Numbered from the stretch's first letter, positions 30,347 through 42,599 are shown. The stretch: 60,000 nt of DNA from Strigamia acuminata (GCA_949358305.1 OX442322.1:5086001-5146000), one strand, 5' to 3'. Notes: generated from the letters alone by a model not told the origin. Program-made: numbers and translations.

Positions 30347-33300
30347 CCGCGAAATTGCATTTTGTTCCCACATGTATAATCTGAAGACCGTCCCTCCTCA
30401 CAAGTTCTCGAATGAAGTGATATCTAATGTCAATGTGCTTTGTTTTACGAATTTCGACATTAGATTTCGTCAAATCGACAGTTGAGATGTTGTCACATAA
30501 GACATGATGGTAAAATCTATCTGCTAGCTTGGGAACGATTTCATGTAGAACTCTTACAATCCAAATGTAGTCCTTAACAGTTTCAGTTAGGGCTACATAT
30601 TTGGCCTCCATAGTCGATAACGTGACATTTCGTTGCTTGAAGGTTCTCCAGTAAATAGGTGAAGTTCCCAATGTTACCAGAGTTCCTCCAACGGAAATTT
30701 TATCGTCTCGGTTATTCGCATAATCCGAGTCGCTGTAGCCAATGACTTCTACTCGATCATTTGGAAACAGCATCAATCCAAAATTTTTGCTCGTCCTCAG
30801 GTAGCTGAGTAAATCCAGTAACGCGATCCAATGGTCCCATCCTGGATTAGATTGGAATTGACTTAGGATATTCACGGCATAGATGATGTCGAGTCTTGTC
30901 TGTGATGCAATAAATGCTAAACATCCAAGTAGATTCCTATATGGGATTCTTTCTATTATTTTAAAATCTTCAATTGTGTCCGGGCATTGTCGTTTCGTAA
31001 GGATCGTCGATTTTATCATTGGCTGTGATCTGATTTTCACTGGTCTCAAATGGTCCTCGAATTTCAGCAAGATCTTATTGACGTAGGATCTTTGGTGTAA
31101 GACCATTTGTTGTCCGTAGGAATAGAATTCGACTCCTAATAGTTTTCTCGTCTGTCCCAAAATGACCAAATCGAGCTGTGTTTTGATCATATTAAGTACA
31201 TTGATTGCGTTATCGTACTGTTTTGTTAGTAGTATTTCGTTTACAATGAGTTGTTTTTATGAATGGTTACGTAGTAAGTAACCATGAAAGAATTGTATTA
31301 TATGAACAACAATAAATTGACATGGGTGATTGTTATGAGGTTATGAATGGAATGATGTACGAGTGAATTCTCTTCTAAATTAACGAAATTGTCCCAACAT
31401 GGGTTATGGGCCCAGCACGCATCCACTGCTGCGCCAAAAACGACGATATCATCGATGTATACCATTAGGTATGCAATGTTTCCATATTTGTAGACGCAAT
31501 TGCACCAATTCACGTGTTGCAATCCAAGTTTTAACAGGGTGTCTTCCAATTCAATGCCCCATTCTCTGCCCGATTGATGCAAACCATATATCGCACGAAG
31601 AAGTCTACATACGTAATTTTCTTTGCCTTGACAGACAAATCCTTTCGGCTGGCGCATATATATGGTTTTATGCAATTTTGCATAAAGGTAGGCGCATTTC
31701 ACATCGGCTTGGATATAGCTCCACTTCAACATGCAAACTAGTAGCGTTAACATGAACCGAACAATGGAAAAGTTCACCACTGGTGAGAAAGTCTCCTCGT
31801 ACGACTCGTCATAGATTTGTGAAAAGCCCTGTGCTACGAGTCTCGCCTTATAACGTGCAATTTCTTGTTTGTCGTTCTGTTTCACAGTGTAAATCCACTT
31901 GCAGCCGATTATCTTCGTGTCGGGTGGCAGTGGGGTTTTGTCGGAGTTTAGTTTGGCAATTCTATTCCTGAGATAGTTGAAAGTGAGAATTGCTTCACCA
32001 AAAACGGTGTTCCAACTGCGCATCGTAGACAAGCGCACGCATCCTATTTGCCAAAGTTTGGTTTAATCTTTCGGAAACGCCGTTCTGCTGTGGTGTGTAC
32101 GCATTGGTCCTTTCGTGGGCGATTCCTTGTCCCTTGAGGTACTCTCCAAACTTGTTGGAACAAAACTCCATGTCATTGTCCGTTCGAATGGCTAGAACCG
32201 ATTTTCCGAGTAACCGTTCTATTCGTTTCACGTGTTTTTGAAAAATATCGAATACTTCGTCTTTTTTCTTCATTAGGTAAACCGTTGAGTAACGCGAGTA
32301 ATCGTCGGTAATGATGAGGAAATACTTGTTTCCCGAAAGTGTTTCCGACGAAAAAGCTCCGCATACGTCCATATGTAACAATTCTAACGGTTGTTTTGAT
32401 CTAATTCCAGGTATGGATTTGTGCAAAACCGACTTTTTTTTCGCCAAAGTGCAAACGTCACATTGTGTGATTGACACGTCCAAGACTGGCAGACCAATTA
32501 CTGCATCCCGCTTACTCATCTCTTGCACACTTGGAAAATGGATGTGCCCTAGACGCTCGTGCCAAAGTCTGGCTTTCTCTGGATTAGATGCACTTTTAGT
32601 TGATCCAGTTGACGGTTGTTTTTGTTGTTCGCCAACACTTGCTTTGTTGTTTTGTTTTTGTCTCAACTTCTCAAAATCTGGTTTCTGGTCACTGGTTCTA
32701 ATGTAGTAAAGTCTGTCCTTTTTCACAGCTTCCATTAATTGTCTCTTCCATTGTGGATCATAAATTTTCACTATTCCGCAGCCAATTGCAACTTTGCATC
32801 TTGCTTCATCTATGCATGGTCCCGACATTAAAATTCTCTTCAAATCCGGTGCGTAGTAAACCTTCTTTAAGGTTATCGGAATTGTTTCTTTTCCTACGAC
32901 GCACATCACGCAAACATCTCCCACTCTTTGGATTTGAATTAATGTCTTCTTGTCTGCTTGGCTAATAGTTCCAGTGGTTTGTCTAAAATTAAAAAATTGA
33001 TCCTTTTTTTTACAAAAGTGTCCGGTTGCCCCGGTGTTGTAATCCAGCAATTTCCTGGTGTGCTGCACTGTAATGTCTCTTCTTTGCCCAATTCTGTCAG
33101 AAAACCGACATCCATCATATTGGCGTCCAATTCTTCAACACTGTTTGTGTTTAAGTTGTTGCTTGGTGGCAATTGGGCTGTGCAGTCTCTCGCCCAATGC
33201 CCTGGTTGATTGCAGCGAAAACACGGCCCCTGTCCCGATGATCCGGTGGCATTCCCTCTAAAATTCCTCGTGTTTTTGCCCTCACGATAACTCGATTGGC

Positions 33301-34043
33301 CACCTTTTTGTCCGCCTGCAAATCCACGACTGTTTTGGCTGTTATGTCCTTGTTGTTGTTGGAGTTTTTGCGAGTTGTCATTGTTTTTAGTGTTAGTGGA
33401 GCTCTTCGCCGTGTTGAATGCATCCACAATTGACCCCTGGCCCGAATCCCTTCGCTGTTGTGCTAGTCTGCCTTCTTCAGCAACCAATTCGGCCTTGACC
33501 TTTTCCAATGTAAAGTCTTTATCTTCCCATCGATAAATGCTCTGGACAATCGACTGGTATTCCAGTGGCAGATATCGGATTAATTGGAATGCCTGGTATA
33601 AATTGTCCAATTGGTGTTTCACGTTGGCGAGTTTCTTCGCGGCATTTTGTATTTTCGCCGCAAGGACCCCAATCGTCTCAGTCGTTGGGTCGTACTTCAG
33701 GCTGAAAAACTCGTCCAGTAAACATATTATTCGTGCGCGTGAGATCGGTTCAAAATTGGTTTTCAGCGTGTCCCACGCCTTTTTGGCATCTTCAATCCCG
33801 CTGAGCAGTTCGTGATACTGTTCCTCGATTGAATAGTAAATCAGGCTGAATGCCCTTCCTTTTCTCAACTTGTAGTCAGATCGATCCCGCCACGATGCTC
33901 CTGGTGCTAAAGTCTCTTCTGTTCCATCTGTGAATGCCCAGCATCCGTGATGCATCAAAAGCACCTTGATTTTGTTGTTTCCAATTGTCATAATTTGTCC
34001 TGTTCAACAATGTGATTTTCCTCTCTAGTTTGTCCGAATCCAT
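30347..34043 (-). pseudogene. Copia-B1 gag-pol, multiply broken
   Basis: In sense from ATG 34043 (MDSDKLERK): an extra base near 33985 shifts the Gag frame; then Gag with the CCHC knuckle CFRCNQPGHWARDC (near 33220). At the protease the expected aspartate codon reads as asparagine (YNTGATGHFC) and a base is missing, near 33040. Next come the pre-integrase HHCC region, an integrase core with VCGAFSSETLSG and an RTDND motif, and then a deletion of roughly 900 bp relative to Copia-B2. The deletion joins integrase near NSDKTP to reverse transcriptase near PPDTKIIGCKW (about 31937). An LTR-like insertion at 31224-31433 follows the IDD motif. RNase H runs to 30347, where Gypsy-A2 interrupts, and its end is at 21719-21818. 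It is non-functional. Confidence 0.9.
31224..31433 (+). mobile_element. LTR-like insertion fused to an initiator tRNA-Met complement
   Basis: Within Copia-B1 reverse transcriptase, 31224-31399 starts TGTTAGTAG, ends CCCAACA, and holds AATAAA near 31309, like a 176-bp LTR. After two bases (TG) comes GGTTATGGGCCCAGCACGC (31402-31420), complementary to the anticodon arm of initiator tRNA-Met, then ATCCACTGC, which continues that complement into the D arm with one mismatch. The pol sequence resumes near 31433. No target duplication is visible. The host gene reads on across the insertion. Confidence 0.7.
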
Positions 34044-34075
34044 TGTGAACCAAAAGTCTGACACTTGAAAAACAC

Positions 34076-34594
34076 TGAACACGAGCAGATATCGGCAAAT
34101 TGCCGATTGGAAGCGTGAAAAAACTATAAAATGGCGTCGTGCTTCGTGCACGACGTCGCCGATACGTTTCCTATCGTATCAAAAGGCGCGCGTCTTAAGG
34201 ACGCTTATACGCACACGAAACGAGCACTTAAAGTGCTTTAATACAAAGACAATTGTTAAAATTATAAAATGAATTTAATTAAATGAAACAATGTTACATA
34301 AACAGCATTTGAGAAGTGAGAGCTGCACAAACCTATGTGCAGCGCCATGTTGGAAACGAGAGAAGAGTGTCACAGCACTGTGGTGACAATAATTAGCATT
34401 GACATTAAATTAGAGAACAAATCATATTGAAAAACATTATGCAGGTATGGAATTACAAACGGGACAGCACACAATGTGTGCAAAAGCAAAATATAACGAA
34501 TAAGACATCAAACATCGAAATAACTGATTTGAAATTGAATTATATAAAGTATAAACATTTGATATCGACAATAAATTTTGTCTTAGGACCAACA
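34076..34594 (-). repeat. Copia-C1 3' LTR
   Basis: In sense it begins TGTTGGTCCTAAG after the purine tract CGAAGGGGGGATT. Its 3' part, TTTTTTCACGCTTCCA, is shared with the Copia-C2 LTR end. The right edge in sense, near 34076 (…GTGTTCA), is placed by the TG/CA rule and by where the Copia-B1 leader starts. AACAC at 34071-34075 would be the target duplication, unverifiable because the other end is outside. Confidence 0.6.
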
Positions 34595-34801
34595 AATCCC
34601 CCCTTCGATCTTAAATGTTCGGGGAAAATACAAACACATACTGGAATTACAGTGTAAACATTAATCAAAAGGGAAATAATAAAGTCGAATCACCGAGCCG
34701 AGTACTGTAATTGTAAAACTCTACGAAAGCCCGAATATTCCCACTGAAACTCGATGACTCTCACGATCGGAAAAAACTAACATAGGAATGTCACTATAAA
34801 G
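34595..34801 (-). other. Copia-C1 3' noncoding segment
   Basis: A short segment between the pol stop and the 3' LTR, containing the polypurine tract next to the LTR. No other feature is seen. Confidence 0.6.
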
Positions 34802-35781
34802 TTACAATCGGAAAATTCGAGAAATCAACGATTGTAAACGTTCCGATCCGAGCAACTTCGTGAAGATGTCGGCGACGTTGAGATCGCCGGGCACTTTGCG
34901 GAGTTCGAAACGTCCCGCCGTATACCACTCCCTGAGGCAGTGATATCGTACACGAATGTGTCGAGTTTTCAAAGTTTCGACATCGTTGGAAGTAAACTGT
35001 ATGGCCGAGAGAGCGTCGGAATAAATGACGGGTCGCGATAATCGGTTGAGGATCGGAAACTGAAGACAAACGTGGTCCAACCAGTAAAGTTCCTTGACGC
35101 ACTTAACAAGGGCGATGAATTCAGCTTCCATTGTTGAGCACGCCACGGTGGACTGTTTTCGGCAAGACCAGCCGATGGGAATGTTTTCGATGAAAGTAAT
35201 ATAACCGCCGAAACTTAATGATGTCTCCGGATCGCATGCCCACGAAGCGTCGGTGTAAGCCCACAATTGTGAAGATGTACAGCCGGATAGCTTGATACAA
35301 AAGTCTGCGGTGTTTGCTACGTACTGCAAGACTTGAAGCAATGCATGAATGTGGGTCTTATTATAACAGGTGTTATACTCCGACAAATGAATAACGGAGT
35401 AAAGGATGTCAGGGCGTGTCCTCGAAGCAAAAAATAGCAGCGATCCGATCAGCGAGCGGTATGGGAAATCTTCCAAATTCTCAGTTGATCCTCTGACGAG
35501 TGTCGTCCCGGATGTCACGGGAACTTTCACGAGCTTGTTGGTCGAGGTACTGAACTTTTTGATGATCTTCGCAATATAAGCACGTTGGGAAATGAATGTG
35601 CGTCCCATATCACGAATGAACTCGACGCCTAACAATTTCGTAATCGGACCGAGGTTAACGATTTGGAATTTTGAACTGATAAGTTGGATCAATTGGTCGA
35701 AAACGCTGTCGGACGCGTAGAATAAAATGATATCGTCTACGTAGACTAACATGATAGCGGAATTTTTGAAGACGTAAACAC
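34802..35781 (-). pseudogene. Copia-C1 reverse transcriptase C-terminal part and RNase H
   Basis: It starts at the Copia-B2 junction with VFKNSAIMLVYVDD. YVDD is the reverse transcriptase active site, followed by LGPITKLLGVEF, TRPDILYSV, and RNase H motifs TDASW, STMEAEF and KTRHIRVRY. It ends at 34802 with FTKLLGSERL. This fragment itself is open for 316 codons. It continues the 5' portion at 54907-55830; the two are separated by the whole Copia-B2 insertion. Confidence 0.92.
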
Positions 35782-36102
35782 TGTTAAGATATGGCGTATA
35801 TTAATAAGCAATTAATATTTACCACATGTATATATGTATATCTTTTCGTATTATCATGTAACCCGGTGTTAATGCATGTATTTGGCCAATGCGAGTAATC
35901 GCAGTGTTTGTTTACATACAGTGTTTGTATGCTGCCTACAGGTGGCTCTTATTGCAAAGAGGTCATGTGACCAATCAATAAAACTCACTTGATGTTTTGA
36001 TTCTCACCTGCAATGATGACTTGTCATTTTGTCTTCACAACTAATGTTTTTCTCAGCCACTGTCTACACAAGTTTGCAGTTGTTTTATAGCAACACACAA
36101 CA
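35782..36102 (+). repeat. Copia-B2 5' LTR
   Basis: 321 bp from TGTTAAGATATGG to ACACACAACA, containing AATAAA near 35980. Two adjacent-region differences from the 3' LTR were seen (AACTCAC versus AATTGAC). Confidence 0.92.
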
Positions 36103-36103
36103 A

Positions 36104-36114
36104 GGTTATGGGCC
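36104..36114 (+). promoter_or_regulatory. Copia-B2 half-tRNA primer-binding site
   Basis: GGTTATGGGCC, one base after the LTR, complements the anticodon loop and stem of initiator tRNA-Met (…GGGCCCAUAACC). This is the internal half-tRNA priming known for Drosophila copia, unlike the 3'-end priming of the other families here. Confidence 0.75.
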
Positions 36115-36840
36115 ACAAACAACGTGGGAAAAACATCCAGAGTGATTTGAAGCAATCCAAGTCAACCAGGTGAAAAAGTGGGCGTTTTCTCCTCCAAATC
36201 CAAGATGGCGGCGTCCATGAGGAAAGCTAGCAGCCTGTGTTTGTGCCAAGGATCCACGGTTTTAGGAGCAACTGTTGACCATCAAACAACGCAGGATCAC
36301 TAGCTGGGTTTGGACATTATTAAACATTTGATTAATAAGCTTCTTTTGGCATTTTTCGGACAATTTTTTGAATATCGCGAGGCGCGATACGTAATGTCGA
36401 CGTGGCGTTAATTTTCGCCGAGAAAACAACTCGACGAGAAATACGCAAGGACGACGACGCTCGACAACCACACGGGAAGTGTGAACGAGCTGGGAACCGA
36501 GAAGAATTGCCAAAGACGGGAAAAACGAGGAAAAATCAACAATACGACGATTTTTCTCAACCGCACGTGAAGTGTGATTCAAAGCTGTCAGTACGAAACA
36601 AGCAATTAATCTACAGCAGGAAGACATCACATATGAACAATTTATTTCGTTTATTTCGTTATTATTGTTGAATACCATTATTAGTTTAGTGTTGTTAATA
36701 GGATACACTAACATAGTATTAAGAGCGAACTAACATCGCAACACTGCACCCAGTTGCGATTACCAGTATTTCAAAGTGTTTTTGAGCAAATTTGTGCGTG
36801 TTTTTGCTGTGTTTTTCGTGTGTTGGACACTAAATTCACA
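36115..36840 (+). other. Copia-B2 leader
   Basis: An untranslated leader between the primer site and gag. It contains CAAGATGGCGGC at 36201-36212, which matches the YY1-type consensus. Otherwise nothing is recognised. Confidence 0.5.
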
Positions 36841-36948
36841 ATGGACACGGAAAAACTCGACCGGAAGATTACACTTTTGAATAGGACGAACTACGATACG
36901 TGGAAACAGCAAATCAAAGTGCTGTTGATGCACCACGGATGTTGGGCT
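36841..36948 (+). pseudogene. Copia-B2 gag, first 36 codons
   Basis: The ATG at 36841 opens a Gag N terminus (MDTEKLDRKITLLNRTNY, then TWKQQIKVLLMHHGCWA) that parallels Copia-B1 gag. The frame is cut by the Copia-C2 LTR at 36949, with GGGCT (36944-36948) as target duplication, and resumes at 50202 with FTDGTQEALAPG. Confidence 0.9.
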
Positions 36949-37505
36949 TGTAGCTCTGTGGCGCAATAAATGCACGATAAATCGTGCTGGAAGCGTGAAA
37001 ATAACGTGCTCACGGCAATGCATGAGCTGGAAAGATTGCCGTGATGCGTAAACGCGAGTTCGGGTCTGTATTGGGCCAGAAAACGCGTGTACCACACTTA
37101 TAAAGACGTGTGGCACATAAACTAATACTGATAATTAACAAAATACACTTTAATTCGAGAAAACTTACATAATTGATCCAAAAACCATTGGAAAACATAG
37201 AGAAACACACTGGCTGTGTGCGCAGCCATTTGCAATGTGCCAGAGACATCTGGTGGCCGATATTATAAACAATAATAATGAAAAACATAAGAACAAGATA
37301 GAGGATGCATGAAACCTAATGTATTGAGTACATTTAACCCGGTATCATGCATTCTCTTTACAAACAAGCATGAAAACACTAAATAAACACTGAATAACCC
37401 AGGAAAATGGAAACAATTACCGATAAATGATAAAATAAACATTTTAAAGCCATTTCACATCGAAAAACGATTTAATTAGGTGAAAAGCGGTTCCAAAGTC
37501 CAACA
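36949..37505 (-). repeat. Copia-C2 3' LTR
   Basis: 557 bp; in sense TGTTGGACTTTGG to GCCACAGAGCTACA. It includes the inverted pair GCACGATTTATCGTGC near its 3' end. Confidence 0.92.
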
Positions 37506-37551
37506 ATTCCCTCCTTCGATGTAAAATGTTGGTGTTGAATGATCGAAAAAG

Positions 37552-40500
37552 CTACTTCGAGACGAAAATGCGTGATAATAAATTCCGGAGGCGCTCTGAA
37601 CTGAGCCACTTGGTGAAAATGTCGGATACATTTATCTCACCCGGAATCTTGCGGAGTTCGAAACATCCGGCAATATGCCACTCACGAAGCCAGTGAAATT
37701 TTACTCGAATATGTTTCGTTTTTGAGTTCTCGATGTCGTTGTTCGTGAACTGAATCGAGGCGAGGGCATCGGAAAATATGATCGGTTTCGATAATCGACG
37801 TAAAGGCGGAAATACTTGATAAATACTGTCCAACCAGTATAATTCCTTGACGATTTCGACTAATGCCACAAACTCGGCTTCCATGGTGGAGCAAGCAACA
37901 CTGGTCTGTTTTTTGCAGTTCCAGCCAATGGGCACACTTCCGATGTAGACAATGTATCCGCCGAATGATCTCGATGTAGCGATGTCGGAGGCCCAAGAGG
38001 CGTCTGTGCAACCCCACAGTTGACTCGAATCGCATTTCGAAAGTTCGATGGAATAATCACTCGTATTGGCCACATATCGAAGAACTTGAAGCAAACACTT
38101 AATGTGGCTTTGGTCGTAGCAGTTGTTGTACTGAGAGAGAGCGATGACCGAGTATAAGATGTCGGGACGAGTGCGAGAAGCGAGGAAAAGTAACGATCCG
38201 ATGAGCGACCGATACGGGAAATCCGGAAGATTGTCCAACGAGCCTTTCACGAGCGTGGTTCCCGGTGTAACAGGCACTTTAATGAGTGCATCGGACGAAA
38301 CATTAAACTTTTTGAGGAGTTTATCGATGTAATTGCGTTGAGTCATGAAGACTTTCCCGTCACGACGCTCGAATTCCACTCCGAGCAACTTGGTTATCGG
38401 GCCGAGGTTGACGATTTCGAACTTGCTCGTGATCAATGCAATAATACGGTCTCGGATGTTCTCCGACGCGTAAAATAAAACGATGTCGTCAACGTAAACT
38501 AACATGATGGCCGAATGTCCAAATGCGTAAACGCAATTACAAGCCGGAAATTTCTGGAATCCGAGTCCGGTTAACGTTTCATCGAGCTTTTGGTACCACA
38601 TGCGCCCCAACTGATGAAGACCGTAAAGCGACTTGGTCAACAACCAGACGTTGTCGGGCGAGGAGCATGTGGCACCGGCGGGAATCCGCATGTAGATTTC
38701 GTGGTCGAGGTCGCCGTAGAGGTAGGCACATTTTACGTCGAGATGAGTATCCCTCCATCCCAACAAGACGACTAGAAGACAGAAGAAGAATCGGATGAGC
38801 ACGAAGTTAACTACCGGGCTAAAAACTTCATCGAAATCAACGCCCATTGTTTGGCGGAAACCTTGTGCGACAAGTCGGGCACGGTATCGATGAATTGTCC
38901 CGGTGGCGTCCGATTTTAACTTGAAAATCCACTTGCAACCTAGGACTGTCTTATCCGGTGGACGCGAAACCTCTTTGTAAACCTCGCGCTTCTTGAAAGT
39001 AGAAAGCTCCTCGTCGATTGCTTCGGTCCATTTCGGTGCTTCGGGCAATTTAACTGCTTCGGCATATGTGGCCGGTTCCCGAAAACACATGAAGACACGA
39101 TGAGGCGATGGTGGAACATAGGGCATGTGGTGTTCCAAATTGCCAAAAAAGAAAATAGACTCGTCATACGGTAGCCGATGTGCGAAACAATAAGCGGCGA
39201 TATCGTTTTGCGACCGCAAGCGGACACCGTGTTCCGGATAATAATAAACGTCGACCTTGATCTTTCCTGGGATTTGATCTTTCCGGAGATGTTCCTCTCT
39301 CCTCCATCCGCTGAAGGGCGAAACGCCGCCAATAAAACTCCAAGGGCAATGAAGAGCACGTAAAGGGGCCAAATTAGGCGTACCCGGAGCGGGAATAGGC
39401 AAGGCGGCCGCTTCGTCAAGAAGGTCGTCGTCAAAGTCAGAACCCTGTACAGACATCGCCGTGGTATCGTCAAGACATGGAAGAGTTGGGTAAGAGATCG
39501 AACGTCGCAGCTGGGGTAAACGCGTGGAACGTATGGTTGGAGAAAATTGGCCATGTCCTGCAACGGTCGCTGCAGTAACGGAGTCATCGGCAGCGGTCAC
39601 GGAGCCATCAGGAATAGCCTCACCATCCAGAGGCACGCTTGCAGCGGCGGACGGGGCAAATGAAGCGAAAGACGGAGCGGTCAAAGCGACAGACTGAGCA
39701 CGACTGATAATTCCATCATCGTCACTACTGCCGGCGGAAGAATCGTTATCCGAATCGCGACGTCGTCGAGGCCAAGGTTGAGTTGGGAAATTATCATGAA
39801 AAGTGACACGCGACGGGGTGTGGCCACGAGCAGGCTCCTCCATGGGTGGAGCATTGTCATCCGGATCCGGAACATAAAAGGGCGAGCGTTTAAAGTTCTG
39901 CCGTTCATCGATTTGGACGTGAACAGTTTCGGTGACAGTGTTCGTAGCCGGATTCAAAACACGATATCCTCGAGTTCCTGAAGCATAGCCGACGAGGAAT
40001 CCCTCCCAAGCTCGAGGGTCCAGTTTATTGCGTCCAGGTGCGGTAAAGTGCACCCAGCACTTAGAACCGATTTTACGAAAATGTCTGACGGAAAGGGCAC
40101 GCTGTCGCCACAAAATGTATGGGATTTTGTCGTTGAGCTTTGAATGCGGACTACGGTTTTTGATGTACACGAATGTCACAGCAAGTTCGGCCCAAAGCGT
40201 ATGCGGAAATCCGGTTTCGGATCTAACGGAGCGGAGATAATCGCCCATCGTCCGGTTCAGGCGTTCGGCGACTCCATTCATCTGTGGGCTCGCGGGGTTG
40301 GTCCGTTGCGCAACAATACCCTTGTCAGCGAGATAACGGTCAAAATCCCTTGAAATGAATTCTCCTCCACGGTCGGTACGAATCGTTTTGATCCGGCAAT
40401 CGGCTATACGTTCGACACGGGAAACAAAGTCTTTGAACGTGGCGAAAACATCGGATTTACGGGCAATCGGGAAAAGCCAGGCATACCTGGTGGCGTCGTC

Positions 40501-42459
40501 GATAATGGTGAAGGCGAAATTAGCGCCACCAATGGAAGGCAGTCTCGACGGGCCCCAGACGTCCATGTGAAGCAATTCAAGCGGTTTCGTGGTCGAAGGC
40601 GCGGAAATCGACTTATGCGGAGCACGCGTAGACTTGGCGACACGGCACGTGTTGCATGAAAGTACCTGTCGAACAGCAGCTGGATCAAGTCCGTAAACCT
40701 GGGAGTTAGCAGCCAAAGTCCGCATGGCTTTGGTGTGCAGGTGACCCAGTCTGCTGTGCCACAATCCCGTGGCATCCGCGACGTTGACCGACGTAGTAAC
40801 CGGTTTAGGAGGTGATGTTGCATTTGACTTAGCAACAGGAGGAGGTGATGTTGCGTTTGACTTGGCAACGGGAAGAGGAGAGGTGAAGGCATTGGAATAC
40901 ATCCGGATCTGTTGAGGTTGGGATCCGGGAATAGGAGCAGGACTGGTAGGAAAAAGTCAAGGGACCAGTAAGGTGTTGGAGGAGACGGGCAAGCGGAAAT
41001 CGGTCATATTGTCAGCCGACTTCGTCTTAGCCTTGTTGGAAGGCTTGGGCAATGCGGGAAAGTCTTCTTCCTTCGCCACTAGAGTGGTCGGTGTCGGAGT
41101 CGGAGGCAACGATGAAACGGGTGGAGAACTCGAAACATTAGTCGGAGCGGCGAATGGCGAGATAAGCCCATCCACGAAATAAAGTCCAGACTTCTGTTTC
41201 GCCCAAAGAACACTTAGTTTGATGTCCGTTTCATACGTATGCAATTCCGAGTTGTGAATGTGGATGTGATGTCCGCATTTATCAATCCGAGAAACCGAGA
41301 TTAAGTTGGCGCCGAAGTCAGGTGCGAATAAGACGTCGCGTAGCATTACGGTGCATTCGCAGCCATCGATGAGCGACTTGACCGGAACGTCACCTTTGCC
41401 TGTGACCTTCGAACTGCCTTGTCCTAACTCGATGTTAAACGGGACAACGGAAACAAAGTTCGTGAACCACGCTTGAACGTGCGAGACGTGGTCTGTTGCG
41501 CCACAATCAACGATCCACTCGTGGCATTGGAGGAAATGTACAGTCGGTGCTGTAACAACTGGTGGCGCAGACAAGAGGTACGCAGCATCACGTCTCGGGC
41601 GGGAAATTTCACGGCTTTGACCACCGGGTTGCTGAGAATTGGTTCCCTTCCGTCGTCGGTTTTTGCTGCGAGATCGACCTTGTAGTGCAGCTGCCGGTTG
41701 CTGTTCCTTCGATTGTCGGCGCGGAAGAGGGCATTTGTTCGCGTAGTGGCCCATCTGATCGCAATTGAAACAACGAATTTGCGATAGTGGACGAGGATTG
41801 CGAGATTGACTGCGGTTGCGATTGTCCGCGGCGAATGCCGACGTCTTCTTCGTATTGTGATCGGATTTCGACTTCAAACGAAGGTATTCCGACAAGAGCT
41901 GTTCGGAGACTTTGGCCGGGGTAAAATTCGCCAACGGCCAATGGTAAATGGAGAACGTTGCCTGGTCGTAATCCGCCGGAAGAAAATCGAGGTACTGGTA
42001 GGCCTGATGTCGAGGGAGAATGTCCTCTCCGATGTCCTTCAATTGACGAACCATCAGGTCTACACGCCCCAGGAAATCGGGCATCTCCTCGTTCGGCTCC
42101 AGTTTCAATTGCAAGAACCGTCGGCGCATAGCTGCCTGACGGGCGAGTGAACTGGGGGCGTAGATCTTGGCGAGCATGTCCCATTGTTCCTTCGGTGTCT
42201 CGCAGCCATCGAGTGCCGACTGTTTGGCTTCGGATACCAAACAATAAATGGTTCCTAGGGCTCGTTCCTTGCGACGTTGATATTTGCGTTTCTCCTTGTC
42301 ATCCGCTGTCTTCAGGAAATCCTCTTCGCCGTCTTCTGTGACGTGATGCCACAGGCCTTCACTTTTACGCAACATCTTAACTGTTTGTTGCCATTGTTCG
42401 TAGTTGCCGGTCGTCAGGACCGGTACACGTCCCGACGTCGCTTCGGAAGCCTTTTGCAT
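37552..42459 (-). pseudogene. Copia-C2 gag-pol with a single in-frame TGA
   Basis: From ATG 42459 (MQKASEATS) the frame has 1636 codons including the terminal stop. The only interruption is TGA at 40957-40959 (codon 501), between protease and the pre-integrase domain. Domains: Gag; CCHC knuckle CFNCDQMGHYANKC; protease with DCGATDH, where Asp318 is followed by Cys instead of Ser/Thr; pre-integrase HHCC (ending CNTCRVAKS); integrase core (HMDVWGP, RTDRGGEF, NGVAERLN); reverse transcriptase with YVDD from codon 1322; and RNase H (TDASW, STMEAEF, KTKHIRVKF). The TGA lies in a variable linker and is followed by CTT. Copia-C1 reads through the equivalent linker, so it is probably a nonsense mutation, though readthrough cannot be excluded. 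Confidence 0.92.
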
Positions 42460-42599
42460 GATTGCGGAGGAAAAATCGTCGAAAAATTTCCGAAAATCGA
42501 AGCACAATTGACGAAATTGAAGCACTTTTCACTCGAAGCACTCGAAGCACTACCAACGCACACACAAACGTTGTTCGAAGCGGAAAGACCTCGACGGGG

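Larger units (their letters stand above)
21477..34075 (-). mobile_element. Copia-B1: decayed copia, host of Gypsy-A2 and Copia-C1
   Basis: In sense (- strand) the visible part runs from a leader fragment at 34075 through gag (ATG 34043) and pol to the 3' LTR at 21718-21477. Gypsy-A2 splits the last part of RNase H. Its own 5' LTR is not present between 34043 and the Copia-C1 LTR at 34076. The simplest reading is that Copia-C1 inserted into its leader and the remainder lies beyond position 60000. It belongs to the same lineage as Copia-B2 but is more decayed. Confidence 0.8.

Noticed and set aside
31224-31399. An ordinary solo LTR from homologous recombination
   Set aside because: A solo LTR should be flanked by a 4-6 bp duplication and should not carry primer-site and tRNA-complement sequence on one side.
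31402-31433. A tRNA gene or tRNA half-gene
   Set aside because: Only the complement of the 5' half is present and it directly follows an LTR end; no T arm, acceptor or pol III terminator is seen.
38523-38798. Antisense frames over copia reverse transcriptase, here and elsewhere
   Set aside because: They are shadows of the coding strand, without independent start context, conservation or domains.
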